Notes: generated by a model from the sequence alone, not told the origin. DNA of 64,000 nucleotides from Veillonella tobetsuensis (GCF_001078375.1 NZ_BBXI01000014.1:124001-188000), one strand, 5' to 3'; shown: positions 16,220-25,227, numbered from the stretch's first letter. Translations and numbers: made by a program.

Positions 16220-19200
16220 CTACCTTTCATTAACATAAGAATCCGCAAATTTATATAATGCAGCAACTAGCTCGTTACCATATGTAATCTTATTAAGTGC
16301 AGCCACTTCTTTATCTTGTGCCTTAACTTGGTATTCTTTACGCGCATCTTTCTTCAGTTGACTAATTCGTCCCGTACTATCAAGGTCTTGTTTACCTGCA
16401 GTATGGTGTCCAAATAGTTCTAAAATTTCATCATTACTAATAACATCAATAATGCCCCATTTTAAACGGAAATCAAAGATATTATCTTTCACAATCATGG
16501 TATTAGCATCATGTATAATATCCAAACTAGATTTTAACTGAACTGGATACTTTACTTCATGCCCTTCAGGAGGATAATTACCGCTATAAATGGCATCAGC
16601 AGCGTTATTAATTTGTTTTGCATATTGACGATCTTCCAGTGCCATAGCAAAATCACTAATCTTATCTCGATAGTCAGCGGCTACATCCATACGGTCCTCA
16701 TGCACTGCATTCATCAATGCTTCTACCAATTCAGTTAGATAATCATAATTGACACTAACATCTTTTACATGAATCATGCGTAATTCAATTTGTGCGACAG
16801 GTACATCATGTATTTCTGCAATTCGTTCCTTCAAATCATTATACAAAGATGTTGTTAGTATTTCCTCTTGTTCAGGAGTCATGCCAAGTAATGTAACTAG
16901 TTGCTCTGGATTATCATAGTCAAAACCAATATCTTCACCATTAACTGTCTCTGGGTCATATTGTTTCAATTTAGACATTCCCGAACTATAGGTACGCATG
17001 AGATTAAACATTTCTTCTTGTTTAGCTTCACTAGCAGGTACTTCTGTGAAAGTATCTGTAATATCCGCTAATTGATTTACTACATGTTTTACATCTTCAA
17101 ATTGCTCTTTAAAAGATTTAGCTAAAACACCAGTATCTATTAATTCTTTTGTATCAATCAATGTTTCTTGTACATCAGCAGAGGCCTTATTAGCATAGAT
17201 ACTTAACGCCCGATTCATAAGTTCTTCATTCTTAGCAGGCCATCTGTAATTAACAATACGGCCCCATGGTTTACCTTGATTATCAGCAATGCGGTTTGTT
17301 CTGGAGTAAGCCTGAATCAACAACGCATCCTTCAATGTACGGTCTACATATAGCGTATTCATTTTAGGTGCATCAAACCCAGTTAATAGTTGATCTACAA
17401 CTATAACAATATCTAAATATTGTCCGTCTTCCGCAGTACGATTTAATCGTGTTGTCAAATCTTGTGTATAACCAGATACATCATCTAAACCAAAGCTGGT
17501 ACCGAACATCTTATTATAATGATTCATCGCTCGTAATAAACCATCATTTGTCGTTAATTGATTATCACTATTATTTGTACTCATGCTAAATGTAACGCCA
17601 ACTTTCAGCGTCGGTAATCCTAGTTCTGCTCGTTCTTGATTAACACGCTCAAATTCATCAAAGTACATCAAGGCCATTGGCGTACTTGGACGATTACCAC
17701 CTACATGTGTAGTAAGCATAGCATTATAGGCACTATCATTAGAACGGTTACGCCAGTTTTTGAAGATATCCTCCACAACTAATCGCACATGATTAGGATT
17801 ATTATCATAGAAACTAGGTTCAATCATATCATCCATATCATTGTCGGTAAGGTTAGCGATTTTACGTTCAATATCAGATTCATTCCAATCAGGATATTGT
17901 GCCTTATAAAATTTAGGTAAGTACTCTTGCTTCATTTGATCTTCGGCAATAGTCGTTTCAAAATCCACCTTAAACCCTAACACATTTTTATCGGCAATCG
18001 CTTCGCGAATTGTATAAGCATGGAGTAATTTGCCAAATACTTCATGAGTCTTAGTGCCTTTTTTACCAACTACTTCATCAAACATAGGTGTTCCTGTATA
18101 ACCTACCCATGCAGCGCCTTTAAAGACCTTTTGCAATTCTTCAAAGCTTTCACCACCAGTGGAACGATGAGCCTCATCGACGATGAATACAAATTTTTTC
18201 TTAGGTACCACAAAATTTTTGCGTTTAATAAGAGTATTTAACTTTTGCACAGATGTAACAATAATTCCGTAACCACTTTTGTTCAATTTACGCTCTAAGG
18301 CATCTGTATTTAACGTACCACTTACATTGTTATACTCTTTACCCCCATCGTCAATGGATCCTTCAGGGTCATACGCTTTATAGTTATCTTCTGTTTGTTT
18401 GGTTAGTGCAATACGGTCTACAACAAAGATAACCTTATCTACATTAGGCATACGGCTAGCTAACCATGCTGTTTTAAAGCTAGTGATAGTCTTACCAGAT
18501 CCAGTGGTATGCCATACATAACCTAATTTATTGATAGGTAAATCAAAGTCTGCACGTTTCAGCTCATTCAAAACGGCCTTTGTAGCATATACCTGATAAG
18601 GGCGCATAACCTTAAGCATTTGTTTATTCTTAGTGCCGTCAAGAATAGTAAACAATGTAGACATTTGGTGCGCCATTGGAATACTGAGGAACATATCAGC
18701 AAAAGTAGTCCAATTACGAACTACCTTATTATCATTAGGATTTTGCCATTCAAACGCAAAGTCCTTGTTAAATAATTCAGCCGTTGTATTCGCCATATAT
18801 TTAATACGATTAGGCGTCATAGCTACTAGAATTTGAACTGTTGAGAAAATATCACTATACTGTTTCTCTTGAATATATTGATGCATTTGATTCAATGCTT
18901 CATCAACAGAATGTTTAACAGATTTCTCCTCAATTTGAATGATTGGTAAACCATTAATAAGTAGTGTAGTATCAAAACGACGTTCTGGACGACCCGCAAT
19001 TTGTGGGTCTCGCTTAATTTGACTTACCACTTGGTATACTGTATTACCTGCTCCAATTTGTTTTTGATCAAATACCGTCAAAAATACATGACGTCCATCA
19101 TCAAGATCTACTTCTACTTGAGATACGCCATTAATACCATATAAAAATTGACCCGCTTGATATGGTGTATAAAGTTCATTAATAACCTTTTGAACCTGTT

Positions 19201-19444
19201 TAAACTCTGTATCACTTAATGGTTGCGTCAATTGATTTTGATTCAATTGATACAAAATAGACCGAAAGTTTTCCCACAAGTCTTCAGTCGTTTTAATTGT
19301 TGGCTCATACTTCCATAATTTGCTTTTAAACACCTTCATATTACCGTATGGAGCTGTAGTGTCTCCCATTTGGTTAGCTGTACTACTAATAATCCCTGAC
19401 GATAATTGTTCAATTAGCTGACGTTCAAATTCTAGTTCTGTCAT
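16220..19444 (-). CDS. hsdR: Type I restriction endonuclease subunit HsdR, 1074 aa
   Basis: The N-terminal nuclease domain shows Asp158 and Glu172-x-Lys174 (LPIIQIEEKS), the PD-(D/E)XK core. A superfamily 2 translocase follows: Walker A GSGKT (315-319), DEAH (423-426), GYTGTPM, and motif VI (QAYSRTNR) near residue 690. The C-terminal helical part contacts the methyltransferase. It is the second gene of the operon, starting directly after the small HsdS-like gene (19445-20020), with hsdS next. No lesion is visible, so restriction is probably active. The enzyme translocates DNA and cuts at a distance from unmethylated sites. Confidence 0.96.
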   Translation of the reverse strand: MTELEFERQLIEQLSSGIISSTANQMGDTTAPYGNMKVFKSKLWKYEPTIKTTEDLWENFRSILYQLNQNQLTQPLSDTEFKQVQKVINELYTPYQAGQFLYGINGVSQVEVDLDDGRHVFLTVFDQKQIGAGNTVYQVVSQIKRDPQIAGRPERRFDTTLLINGLPIIQIEEKSVKHSVDEALNQMHQYIQEKQYSDIFSTVQILVAMTPNRIKYMANTTAELFNKDFAFEWQNPNDNKVVRNWTTFADMFLSIPMAHQMSTLFTILDGTKNKQMLKVMRPYQVYATKAVLNELKRADFDLPINKLGYVWHTTGSGKTITSFKTAWLASRMPNVDKVIFVVDRIALTKQTEDNYKAYDPEGSIDDGGKEYNNVSGTLNTDALERKLNKSGYGIIVTSVQKLNTLIKRKNFVVPKKKFVFIVDEAHRSTGGESFEELQKVFKGAAWVGYTGTPMFDEVVGKKGTKTHEVFGKLLHAYTIREAIADKNVLGFKVDFETTIAEDQMKQEYLPKFYKAQYPDWNESDIERKIANLTDNDMDDMIEPSFYDNNPNHVRLVVEDIFKNWRNRSNDSAYNAMLTTHVGGNRPSTPMALMYFDEFERVNQERAELGLPTLKVGVTFSMSTNNSDNQLTTNDGLLRAMNHYNKMFGTSFGLDDVSGYTQDLTTRLNRTAEDGQYLDIVIVVDQLLTGFDAPKMNTLYVDRTLKDALLIQAYSRTNRIADNQGKPWGRIVNYRWPAKNEELMNRALSIYANKASADVQETLIDTKELIDTGVLAKSFKEQFEDVKHVVNQLADITDTFTEVPASEAKQEEMFNLMRTYSSGMSKLKQYDPETVNGEDIGFDYDNPEQLVTLLGMTPEQEEILTTSLYNDLKERIAEIHDVPVAQIELRMIHVKDVSVNYDYLTELVEALMNAVHEDRMDVAADYRDKISDFAMALEDRQYAKQINNAADAIYSGNYPPEGHEVKYPVQLKSSLDIIHDANTMIVKDNIFDFRLKWGIIDVISNDEILELFGHHTAGKQDLDSTGRISQLKKDARKEYQVKAQDKEVAALNKITYGNELVAALYKFADSYVNER

Positions 19445-20020
19445 TTACTCCACTCCCTGTAACATAGCAATTGATAAACGATATGTATTCTCGGCTACCC
19501 GTTGTCTTAATGAACGTAATAATAATTGCTTAAAGTATATATCCCCTATCACCCGTTGAATCTCTATTGATGGTAATTCTGGTAGCGCAATTTCTTTCAA
19601 TAGTTTTAAACTATATCGTATCACCTGACTACCTTGTAAATTTTGTTTAAACTGACGTTTAATCGATTGATTTTCATTAATCAAATATGCCATATACTTT
19701 CTATCTACTAACCTACTCATAGGCTCCATACGAGCATAATTTTGTGTAAATACATAGCCATCGTGTTCCGCACTTACTATTGTAGCTTCACCAGAAATTG
19801 TGCTAAATAATAAATCACCTTCTTTAGCAATAGCACCAGGCCCCATTCCATCTACTTTTATCTGTTTCCGATCACTCATAGCCCCAGGTACACCATATAA
19901 ATCCTCATATAATTCATTCTGCCCATACAAGGTATATACTTTCGCATCAGGACTATTGCTTTCTTCAATGCGATACTGTGATATCCCCGTATTACTATGA
20001 AATACATTTTGAATATACAT
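19445..20020 (-). CDS. Single-TRD HsdS-like protein upstream of hsdR, 191 aa
   Basis: About half the length of an HsdS and with one target-recognition-like domain: GDLLFSTISGEATIVSAEHDGYVFTQNYARMEP, then a C-terminal helical end containing LPELPSIEIQRVIGDIY, typical of HsdS spacer ends. It lacks WEQRKL and ITLHQ, so it does not take part in the inverton. The stop abuts the hsdR start with no gap, which indicates translational coupling. Possible roles are a half-specificity subunit acting as a dimer or a modulator of the complex. Its conserved place as first gene of this operon suggests it is not debris. Annotation as an S-subunit-like protein is firm; its role is unknown. Confidence 0.7.
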   Translation of the reverse strand: MYIQNVFHSNTGISQYRIEESNSPDAKVYTLYGQNELYEDLYGVPGAMSDRKQIKVDGMGPGAIAKEGDLLFSTISGEATIVSAEHDGYVFTQNYARMEPMSRLVDRKYMAYLINENQSIKRQFKQNLQGSQVIRYSLKLLKEIALPELPSIEIQRVIGDIYFKQLLLRSLRQRVAENTYRLSIAMLQGVE

Positions 20021-20080
20021 TATGTCACCTCTTTCTTTAGTATATTATTTTCATCTCATATTTATTTTTGCATTTAAAAA

Positions 20081-20122
20081 AATTACACTGCATATCTTTT
20101 AATTAAAGTATACAGTGTAATT
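20081..20122 (-). terminator. Terminator after GIY-YIG gene
   Basis: AATTACACTG (20081-20090) pairs with CAGTGTAATT (20113-20122); on the minus strand the stem is followed by a run of seven T. It lies between the GIY-YIG gene and the hsd operon, so the hsd genes need their own promoter within about 60 bp. Confidence 0.75.
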
Positions 20123-20170
20123 CATATAAAAGCAAATGTAATTTGTAATTTTTAAAAATGCAACTTTAGT

Positions 20171-21049
20171 TTAAATAGTATTGTTTCTATTTCGTATTTC
20201 TTTTAAATTAACGCCTTCTTTATTTTTCCAAAGAATTAATCCATTTGCGGTCTGACCAATTAAAAACATAGCTGCGGTAGAAGGACTATTAAATAAAATA
20301 TCTTCCGTTATACAATTATCATTATCTTTTTTTGCTGTTTTCCGACGTAACTTAAGTGATTCAGATATAGTTTGAGCAGTCTTATGAGAAACTTTACTTC
20401 CCTTTAGAAGTAAAAAACCTTCATTAGTTTCTTTAGCATAACCAGTAATCACTTCACTTCCAACTTTTTGAGTCATAGTATATATTACATCACCATCACT
20501 GCGACTCGATTCTGCCAACTCATCAATTGGTGTTAACACTTTCTTACCTAATAATCCTATAGGCAGCTTTGAAAACTCTATATACGCTAGTAACTCACTA
20601 ACTTTTTCTTCAGTTACATTTCCAAGAGTTGGTTCATTTTCATTAAAGACCTTATATCGATTGATTTCTTTAATCAATTTATAGTAATGATTCTCCAAGA
20701 AATTTAAATCAGTAGGACCAAAACTATCATTCGATGTTGTTAATACTACAGCTTCTGTCCAAAAGTCCTTACTACTATCTATATCATGTTCTCTTAAGCG
20801 CTGTAAAACCCCATCATCATTTTTTCGAATTCCAGCCTGACCAATATATACCAATGGTTCATTATTATCATCCATACCAAATAACATATAGATTGCACTT
20901 TGATGTAATGCGTTGATTTCTTTAGATTCATCTAATAAAGATCTAGGAATTTTATAAACTAATCCGGTCCAATTAGCCAAAGTACACTTAATACGACCAG
21001 TAACCTCTCCATCTAATAAAAATAAATTTACATTCTGTCCCTTTACCAT
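20171..21049 (-). CDS. GIY-YIG nuclease family protein with DUF4357, 292 aa
   Basis: Residues ~50-130 carry a GIY-YIG-type nuclease core: the strand pair AIYMLFG and LVYIGQAG, then the Arg-containing helix VLQRLREH and, further on, the Glu of FLENHYYKLI. The C-terminal ~100 residues (GYAKETNEGFLLLKGSKVS...ILFNSPSTAAMFLIGQTANG) match DUF4357. Proteins with this architecture are common next to restriction loci; the biochemical role is not established, though DNA cleavage is expected. The gene is monocistronic with a good terminator downstream. No transmembrane segment. Confidence 0.82.
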   Translation of the reverse strand: MVKGQNVNLFLLDGEVTGRIKCTLANWTGLVYKIPRSLLDESKEINALHQSAIYMLFGMDDNNEPLVYIGQAGIRKNDDGVLQRLREHDIDSSKDFWTEAVVLTTSNDSFGPTDLNFLENHYYKLIKEINRYKVFNENEPTLGNVTEEKVSELLAYIEFSKLPIGLLGKKVLTPIDELAESSRSDGDVIYTMTQKVGSEVITGYAKETNEGFLLLKGSKVSHKTAQTISESLKLRRKTAKKDNDNCITEDILFNSPSTAAMFLIGQTANGLILWKNKEGVNLKEIRNRNNTI

Positions 21050-21142
21050 ATATATGCTCTCCTATTTATTATGTGTAATTTTCTTGAATAACAAGTCTCA
21101 CATAAAATATCTTCATTTAGCTCTCATTTTACTACAATAATA

Positions 21143-21186
21143 GCCACATATAAACACTTTACTACAGTAATAGTGAAATATGTGGC
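21143..21186. repeat. Intergenic hairpin with short direct repeats
   Basis: GCCACATAT at 21143-21151 pairs with ATATGTGGC at 21178-21186, with an inner CACT/AGTG extension. The 16-bp sequence TTTACTACAATAATAG just before it recurs inside the loop with one mismatch. It probably terminates the gene at 21235-21765 (minus strand), although the following T run is poor. Confidence 0.45.
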
Positions 21187-21234
21187 AAAAATAAAACATC
21201 TTCAAAAATCAGGGAACATCATATTCTTTTTACG

Positions 21235-21765
21235 CTAAATTACAACAAACCAATATATCCCATAAATTGCACTCAATATAGACAATGCACATAGTACTTC
21301 ATCCATATATTCCGGCAATAACTTAATACGATATACATCAAGATATCTATATATAACTTTTACAGGAACATTCTTTGTAAATATAGATACAAAATAAAGA
21401 TAAAACTCACAAGTACTTTCTACTGCATCTATAAAGGCTAGAATCATAATGACAATAAGTAAATAATACATAAAAACTGGCATACTTATTGTTTGAATGA
21501 TTAAATAAAAACCTACTGCGTTAATAAGGTTAAATATAAAGATGCCTAGACTAACAAGCGATATAATAACTCTTTTAATTTCAGGTATGGCATTAGCAAA
21601 AACTATAAATCGATTGGACTCAACATAATCTTCCATATCCTCATTAATAGCATCTTCATCATCACTTTTAATTGGCCACCATGTAAAATCAACAGGACCA
21701 CGGTATAACCGAACTACTAGCCAGAGTATAAAATACAATAATACTAATCCTGTGTAATATTCCAT
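21235..21765 (-). CDS. Membrane protein of unknown function, 176 aa
   Basis: The start is set at 21765 (MEYYTGLVLLYFILWLVVRLY) because GGGAGGT lies nine bases before this ATG; an upstream in-frame start lacks any ribosome site. There is one N-terminal helix, then a soluble acidic loop (KSDDEDAINEDMEDYVES), two helices in the middle and one or two at the C-terminus. I recognise no family. It is monocistronic in a stretch of accessory genes and is AT-rich like its neighbours. Confidence 0.6.
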   Translation of the reverse strand: MEYYTGLVLLYFILWLVVRLYRGPVDFTWWPIKSDDEDAINEDMEDYVESNRFIVFANAIPEIKRVIISLVSLGIFIFNLINAVGFYLIIQTISMPVFMYYLLIVIMILAFIDAVESTCEFYLYFVSIFTKNVPVKVIYRYLDVYRIKLLPEYMDEVLCALSILSAIYGIYWFVVI

Positions 21766-21870
21766 AATACAATACCTCCCATGAATCATATATAAATAAA
21801 ATACCACATCATACGGGACAAAAAATTCCTATATGATGTGGTATTATTTTCTTTACGATCTACTCTATCA

Positions 21871-22245
21871 CTATATATTCAATGTAATACTACTTTTAGG
21901 ATTCTTCAATTTTGGAAAGCCATATGCTTCCAACGCATGTAAAATCTTTTGAATATTTTCTTTGATACTATCTTTAGAAACAGGTATAGAACTCACGATA
22001 TATATAATGCCATCCACTTTTGCAGGATAAATACTTACAACACAATCTTGGCTATGTATGATTCGAAGTAGATATACATCATAGATAGACTCAACATAAA
22101 AATCAAACTCCTGATTTTCATGTATTACATCAGGTATATCGTGTACTGGTGCTACTGTACAATCAGATATCAGAAAAGAATCTTCATCAAAATGTACTCT
22201 ACAATTACGCTTTCGTTTCATCCGTTCAAATCGTTCATCTATCAT
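21871..22245 (-). CDS. Hypothetical protein coupled to the BRO-N gene, 124 aa
   Basis: The ATG overlaps the last 11 bases of the BRO-N gene (22235-23077), so translation is coupled. The protein is soluble, with a basic start (RFERMKRKRN) and predicted alternating strands, ending in a helix (KENIQKILHALEAYGF). No recognised domain or catalytic motif. Overlap suggests it works with, or is regulated together with, the BRO-N protein. Confidence 0.6.
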   Translation of the reverse strand: MIDERFERMKRKRNCRVHFDEDSFLISDCTVAPVHDIPDVIHENQEFDFYVESIYDVYLLRIIHSQDCVVSIYPAKVDGIIYIVSSIPVSKDSIKENIQKILHALEAYGFPKLKNPKSSITLNI

Positions 22246-23077
22246 GTTTCATCACATCACTAATTAGTCGCCCCAAGTCTATAGCATTTTTAGATGTAAT
22301 AACAGGTTTGCCAGTTCTAGCTTCAATAGACTTACGTGCATCACCAGCAATAGAACCACCATCTTGAGCAACTTGTTTATTCTCGTCTAATCCTTGAGGA
22401 TTAGTTGCCTCCGCAATATCCTTTGTAGCCGTTTCAGCTAACATATTTAAGATAAGTTCTGTAGTAGACATATTATCTCGTAGATTCTCTTTTTTTAGCC
22501 CTTTAAAGTCTTTATATTCTCTAGTCGTCATTCCAGACCAAGCTTTAGAGATTTCATTCGTTAGGATAGCATATTCATTGCCCGTTTTAACCCCATGATC
22601 TTGCCAAGTATCGGTTAATTCTTTACGAACCTGAATGGCCTGTAATCGTTGATTAATCCATTCTCGGCTATATCCTTTTCTAGCATATCCTTCTAGGGCC
22701 CTATCTATAGTTAGCTCTGGGTCAATTATCTCATCAATACGCTCTTTACCAACTTCAGCCAACCACATTTTAAACGGTTCCGCTTTAGGAGAAGGCACAG
22801 ATTGGATTATACGAAAAATACCTTGCATATCAGCTACATCAGTCTTATATGACTTACCATCTGTCGACTTAAGTTTCAGTTGTCGACAAAATGTCGACAA
22901 CTCACTTCGTTCTTCTTCTGACATACGTTTTTTCACACGATACCAATAGTCACGCGGATTATTGCTTTCAGTCAGAGAACCTATCACATCAACCACACTA
23001 AAATACCACTCTTCCCTTTCATTATCCCACACAGAACGAATTTGACTACCTTCAAACATCTTTACATCATCACTCAT
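22235..23077 (-). CDS. BRO-N domain protein (phage antirepressor/DinD-like), 280 aa
   Basis: Start at 23077 (MSDDVKMFEGSQIRSVWD), supported by AGAGGAGGAAG directly upstream; an upstream in-frame start lacks one. Residues ~5-110 are a BRO-N/antirepressor DNA-binding domain (WYFSVVDVIGSLTESNNPRDYW, then FRIIQSVPSPKAEPFKMWLAEVG). The C-terminal half (DRALEGYARKGYSREWINQR, GVKTGNEYAILTNEISKAWSG) matches the extended BRO/DinD-type proteins found in bacterial genomes. Its likely role is DNA binding and regulation of a mobile element or stress response. It is the first gene of a two-gene operon. Presence suggests phage ancestry, but no phage genes remain nearby. Confidence 0.82.
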   Translation of the reverse strand: MSDDVKMFEGSQIRSVWDNEREEWYFSVVDVIGSLTESNNPRDYWYRVKKRMSEEERSELSTFCRQLKLKSTDGKSYKTDVADMQGIFRIIQSVPSPKAEPFKMWLAEVGKERIDEIIDPELTIDRALEGYARKGYSREWINQRLQAIQVRKELTDTWQDHGVKTGNEYAILTNEISKAWSGMTTREYKDFKGLKKENLRDNMSTTELILNMLAETATKDIAEATNPQGLDENKQVAQDGGSIAGDARKSIEARTGKPVITSKNAIDLGRLISDVMKHDR

Positions 23078-23243
23078 ACATCTTCCTCCTCTCTTTAAAC
23101 ACAAATATATGTTCTATATTATTATCTATAGTATACGCCTTTTAGCATAAGAAATAAAGATATTTTTAGCTTCCCTTACATTATCATATTTTGTTTGACA
23201 TATTGTAGTACAATATAAATATAGAAACTAGGAGGTGATTACT

Positions 23244-23471
23244 ATGAAATTTACTAAACGTATACTCATCATGACTGCTTTAGCCGTGACTGCTGTAGTG
23301 TCCACAGGATTTGCTTATGATTATGTATGCAATAATTCTCAGTACAATTGCAATACTAACACACAATACAACTGCAATAACAATGCTAACTATGCACCAT
23401 GTAACAATAACAACCAAAACTATTGCGGTCCAAATTCTAATACTAGAGGATGCGGCGGATACAGAAGATAA
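23244..23471 (+). CDS. Small secreted Cys- and Asn-rich protein, 75 aa
   Basis: The start at 23244 is fixed by GGAGGTGAT six bases upstream. A signal peptide (MKFTKRILIMTALAVTAVVS then TGFA) is followed by a ~51-residue mature chain with six cysteines and about 18 asparagines, arranged as short repeats (QYNCNTN, QYNCNNN). Even cysteine number and no lipobox suggest disulfide bonds outside the cytoplasm. TTGACA lies at 23195-23200, but the -10 spacing is imperfect. A terminator follows at 23490-23520. Function unknown: peptide bacteriocin, matrix or adhesion component are possibilities, none supported directly. Confidence 0.7.
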   Translation: MKFTKRILIMTALAVTAVVSTGFAYDYVCNNSQYNCNTNTQYNCNNNANYAPCNNNNQNYCGPNSNTRGCGGYRR

Positions 23472-23489
23472 GATATTAGACATGACAGA

Positions 23490-23520
23490 AGCCTATAGTA
23501 CGATTTTCATACTATAGGCT
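23490..23520. terminator. Bidirectional terminator between convergent genes
   Basis: AGCCTATAGTA (23490-23500) pairs with TACTATAGGCT (23510-23520), followed by TTATTTTTT on the plus strand. It ends the small secreted-protein gene and may also serve the convergent gene at 23528. Confidence 0.8.
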
Positions 23521-23527
23521 TTATTTT

Positions 23528-24073
23528 TTAATGTATAACTAATCCCGCTATTCCCAACATCACTGCTACAACTCCCAATATAAATCCCCATGTACTAAGG
23601 AATAAATGCACCATAGAATAATGTGGATAGACTCTAATAGAATACGTCGTATAATCATCATCACTACTAATTAGATAGCGACGAATCGTACCAAATATCT
23701 TTGCAATCTGACTAGGGTTATCGTTAAATAATAGCTGATACGTCCCCGGCTTAGCATAAAATGTATAGAGCTCGAGTCGTACGTCGATTACTTTAGTCAC
23801 ACTAATGGGTATCAAGTTAGCTCTTAATGGGACTTCCTTTTCCGTTTCACAGTTAATAAGCTGTAGTCCAAACAGCCCTAACGGAGCTTTTTTAAACCGA
23901 TTACCATTAAGCCATATATCATAGCGACCAGCTGTTTGTATAGTAAATATCCCTTTGTCCGTTCTATAAGGCATATCATGTATGGCCGTTATCGTATACA
24001 CTTTCACAATATGCTTAATGCTCAGTACGAGTAACAACAGTCCTAGGGGAATCATCAGTCCGAAAACATACAA
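23528..24073 (-). CDS. Membrane-anchored protein, paralogue of 24631-25227 (181 aa from TTG)
   Basis: The pattern is an N-terminal helix (LMIPLGLLLLVLSI), a ~100-residue soluble region and a C-terminal helix (LSTWGFILGVVAVMLGIAGLVI). The soluble part aligns with the paralogue at 24631-25227: DMPY...GIF...GRYDIWLNGNRFKKAPLGLFGLQLIN against EMPY...GNF...GTYGIWLSGKMFTKAPIGEFGFAIVN. The TTG at 24073 has AAGGTGG upstream. However, the same frame extends back to an ATG at 24154 with a stronger site (GGGGAGG), broken only by a TGA at 24098-24100. The original start may therefore be 24154 and the gene may be damaged. Function unknown. Confidence 0.6.
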   Translation of the reverse strand: MYVFGLMIPLGLLLLVLSIKHIVKVYTITAIHDMPYRTDKGIFTIQTAGRYDIWLNGNRFKKAPLGLFGLQLINCETEKEVPLRANLIPISVTKVIDVRLELYTFYAKPGTYQLLFNDNPSQIAKIFGTIRRYLISSDDDYTTYSIRVYPHYSMVHLFLSTWGFILGVVAVMLGIAGLVIH

Positions 24074-24228
24074 TATAATGCCACCTTTATTACGAATTCA
24101 TGCGATTAAAGTATTCAATGGATTGTGGAGGAAATTCAATATAGGTTGTTCCATTAGAATAACCTCCCCATTGCAAGGTATGTACCTCACACTAGAGAGC
24201 CTAATGACATTATTCATTTACATACCTA

Positions 24229-24531
24229 TTAATCAGCAAAGTGTGTATGTTTAACGCGCCAATGTGTCATTTTATTAAACAACCAGAAGCCATAGATACC
24301 AAAAGTAATGAATGTTAACAGTAACCATTTAATATAATTACCGAATAGTTGTGAACCTGTTCCATCAAAACGTAGGCGTCTGCCATCGATAATGGTATTG
24401 CGGCAAACCCAACTTTGGAACATCACTTCCACCCAAGGGAATGCTAATCCAAACGTAAATATAGTTACTAAAGATGCTATAATGCTATAACCGATATACT
24501 CAATCACAGATCCTTCAAATCTTGATTCCAT
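24229..24531 (-). CDS. Short DUF898-like membrane protein, 100 aa
   Basis: Two to three transmembrane segments with the sequence signature GYSIIASLVTIFTFGLAFPW, then RNTIIDGRRLRFDGTG and a further helix ending ITFGIYGFWLFNKMTHW. This repeats the 'TFG...PW...nt.idGrrl.F.G' pattern of DUF898/YjgN-type membrane proteins, here as a single short unit. It lies between the two paralogous membrane-anchored genes, all on the same strand, suggesting a functional group. Role unknown. Confidence 0.65.
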   Translation of the reverse strand: MESRFEGSVIEYIGYSIIASLVTIFTFGLAFPWVEVMFQSWVCRNTIIDGRRLRFDGTGSQLFGNYIKWLLLTFITFGIYGFWLFNKMTHWRVKHTHFAD

Positions 24532-24630
24532 AGTTCTACCTTCTACTTTCTTCTTACAAATTAAAATATATACGAGGTCTATTATACAATAATTATTAAG
24601 TTTATTCAGCTTCTACAATAAAATAATGAT

Positions 24631-25227
24631 TTATATTTTTGTACCAGTAAGTACTGCTAATATAATCCCTCCTACAAAGCTAAAGAATCCTAGCATAATT
24701 AACCAAGTGCATAGGAATAATAGTATAGTGGGTTTATTCTTATAGATTTGTATGGAGAACTGTGTATAATCAACGGCCTTTTTGCTCATCACTTTACCTA
24801 GAGCACCTGAAACTGTATCTAATAGAGATGGATCGTTCGTAAGTGATAAGGTATAGCTGCCAGCATTAGCACTAAAGGTGTATAATTCTATTCTAGAGTT
24901 TGTAAAGCCATTTACCCTAGTTCTCATGATGGATGGCATTATAGAAATACGCTTTCCTGTCTGTTCATTAACGATAGCAAAACCAAATTCCCCAATAGGT
25001 GCTTTAGTAAACATTTTGCCACTAAGCCAAATACCATATGTCCCACTTTCATCTAGCTGAAAGTTGCCCTCTTTATTCACATAGGGCATTTCAAACAACA
25101 TCTTAGATTTAGCAAAGCGAAGTGTGTATTTAATGCCATTGTACAAAAGAAAAAGCCCTAATGGTATCAATAGGTAAGGTAGGTATTCCATGTATTGCAT
25201 ATATTCCATGTGTTCTATGTGTTCCAT
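24631..25227 (-). CDS. Membrane-anchored protein, paralogue of 23528-24073, 198 aa
   Basis: An N-terminal helix (YLPYLLIPLGLFLLYNGI), a beta-rich soluble region and a C-terminal helix (FLCTWLIMLGFFSFVGGII). A ribosome site (AAAGGAGAGAGAC) precedes the ATG. The first ~17 residues are built from imperfect 18-nt repeats of ATGGAA/CAC units (MEHIEHMEYMQYMEY), giving several in-frame ATGs, so the effective start could be a later one. The paralogy with 23528-24073 covers the whole length and includes the C-terminal helix. Family and function not recognised. Confidence 0.65.
   Translation of the reverse strand: MEHIEHMEYMQYMEYLPYLLIPLGLFLLYNGIKYTLRFAKSKMLFEMPYVNKEGNFQLDESGTYGIWLSGKMFTKAPIGEFGFAIVNEQTGKRISIMPSIMRTRVNGFTNSRIELYTFSANAGSYTLSLTNDPSLLDTVSGALGKVMSKKAVDYTQFSIQIYKNKPTILLFLCTWLIMLGFFSFVGGIILAVLTGTKI

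Noticed and set aside
23280-23517. Alternative frames overlapping the small secreted-protein gene on both strands
   Set aside because: The frame at 23244 has signal peptide and ribosome site; the others owe their openness to Asn codon repeats.
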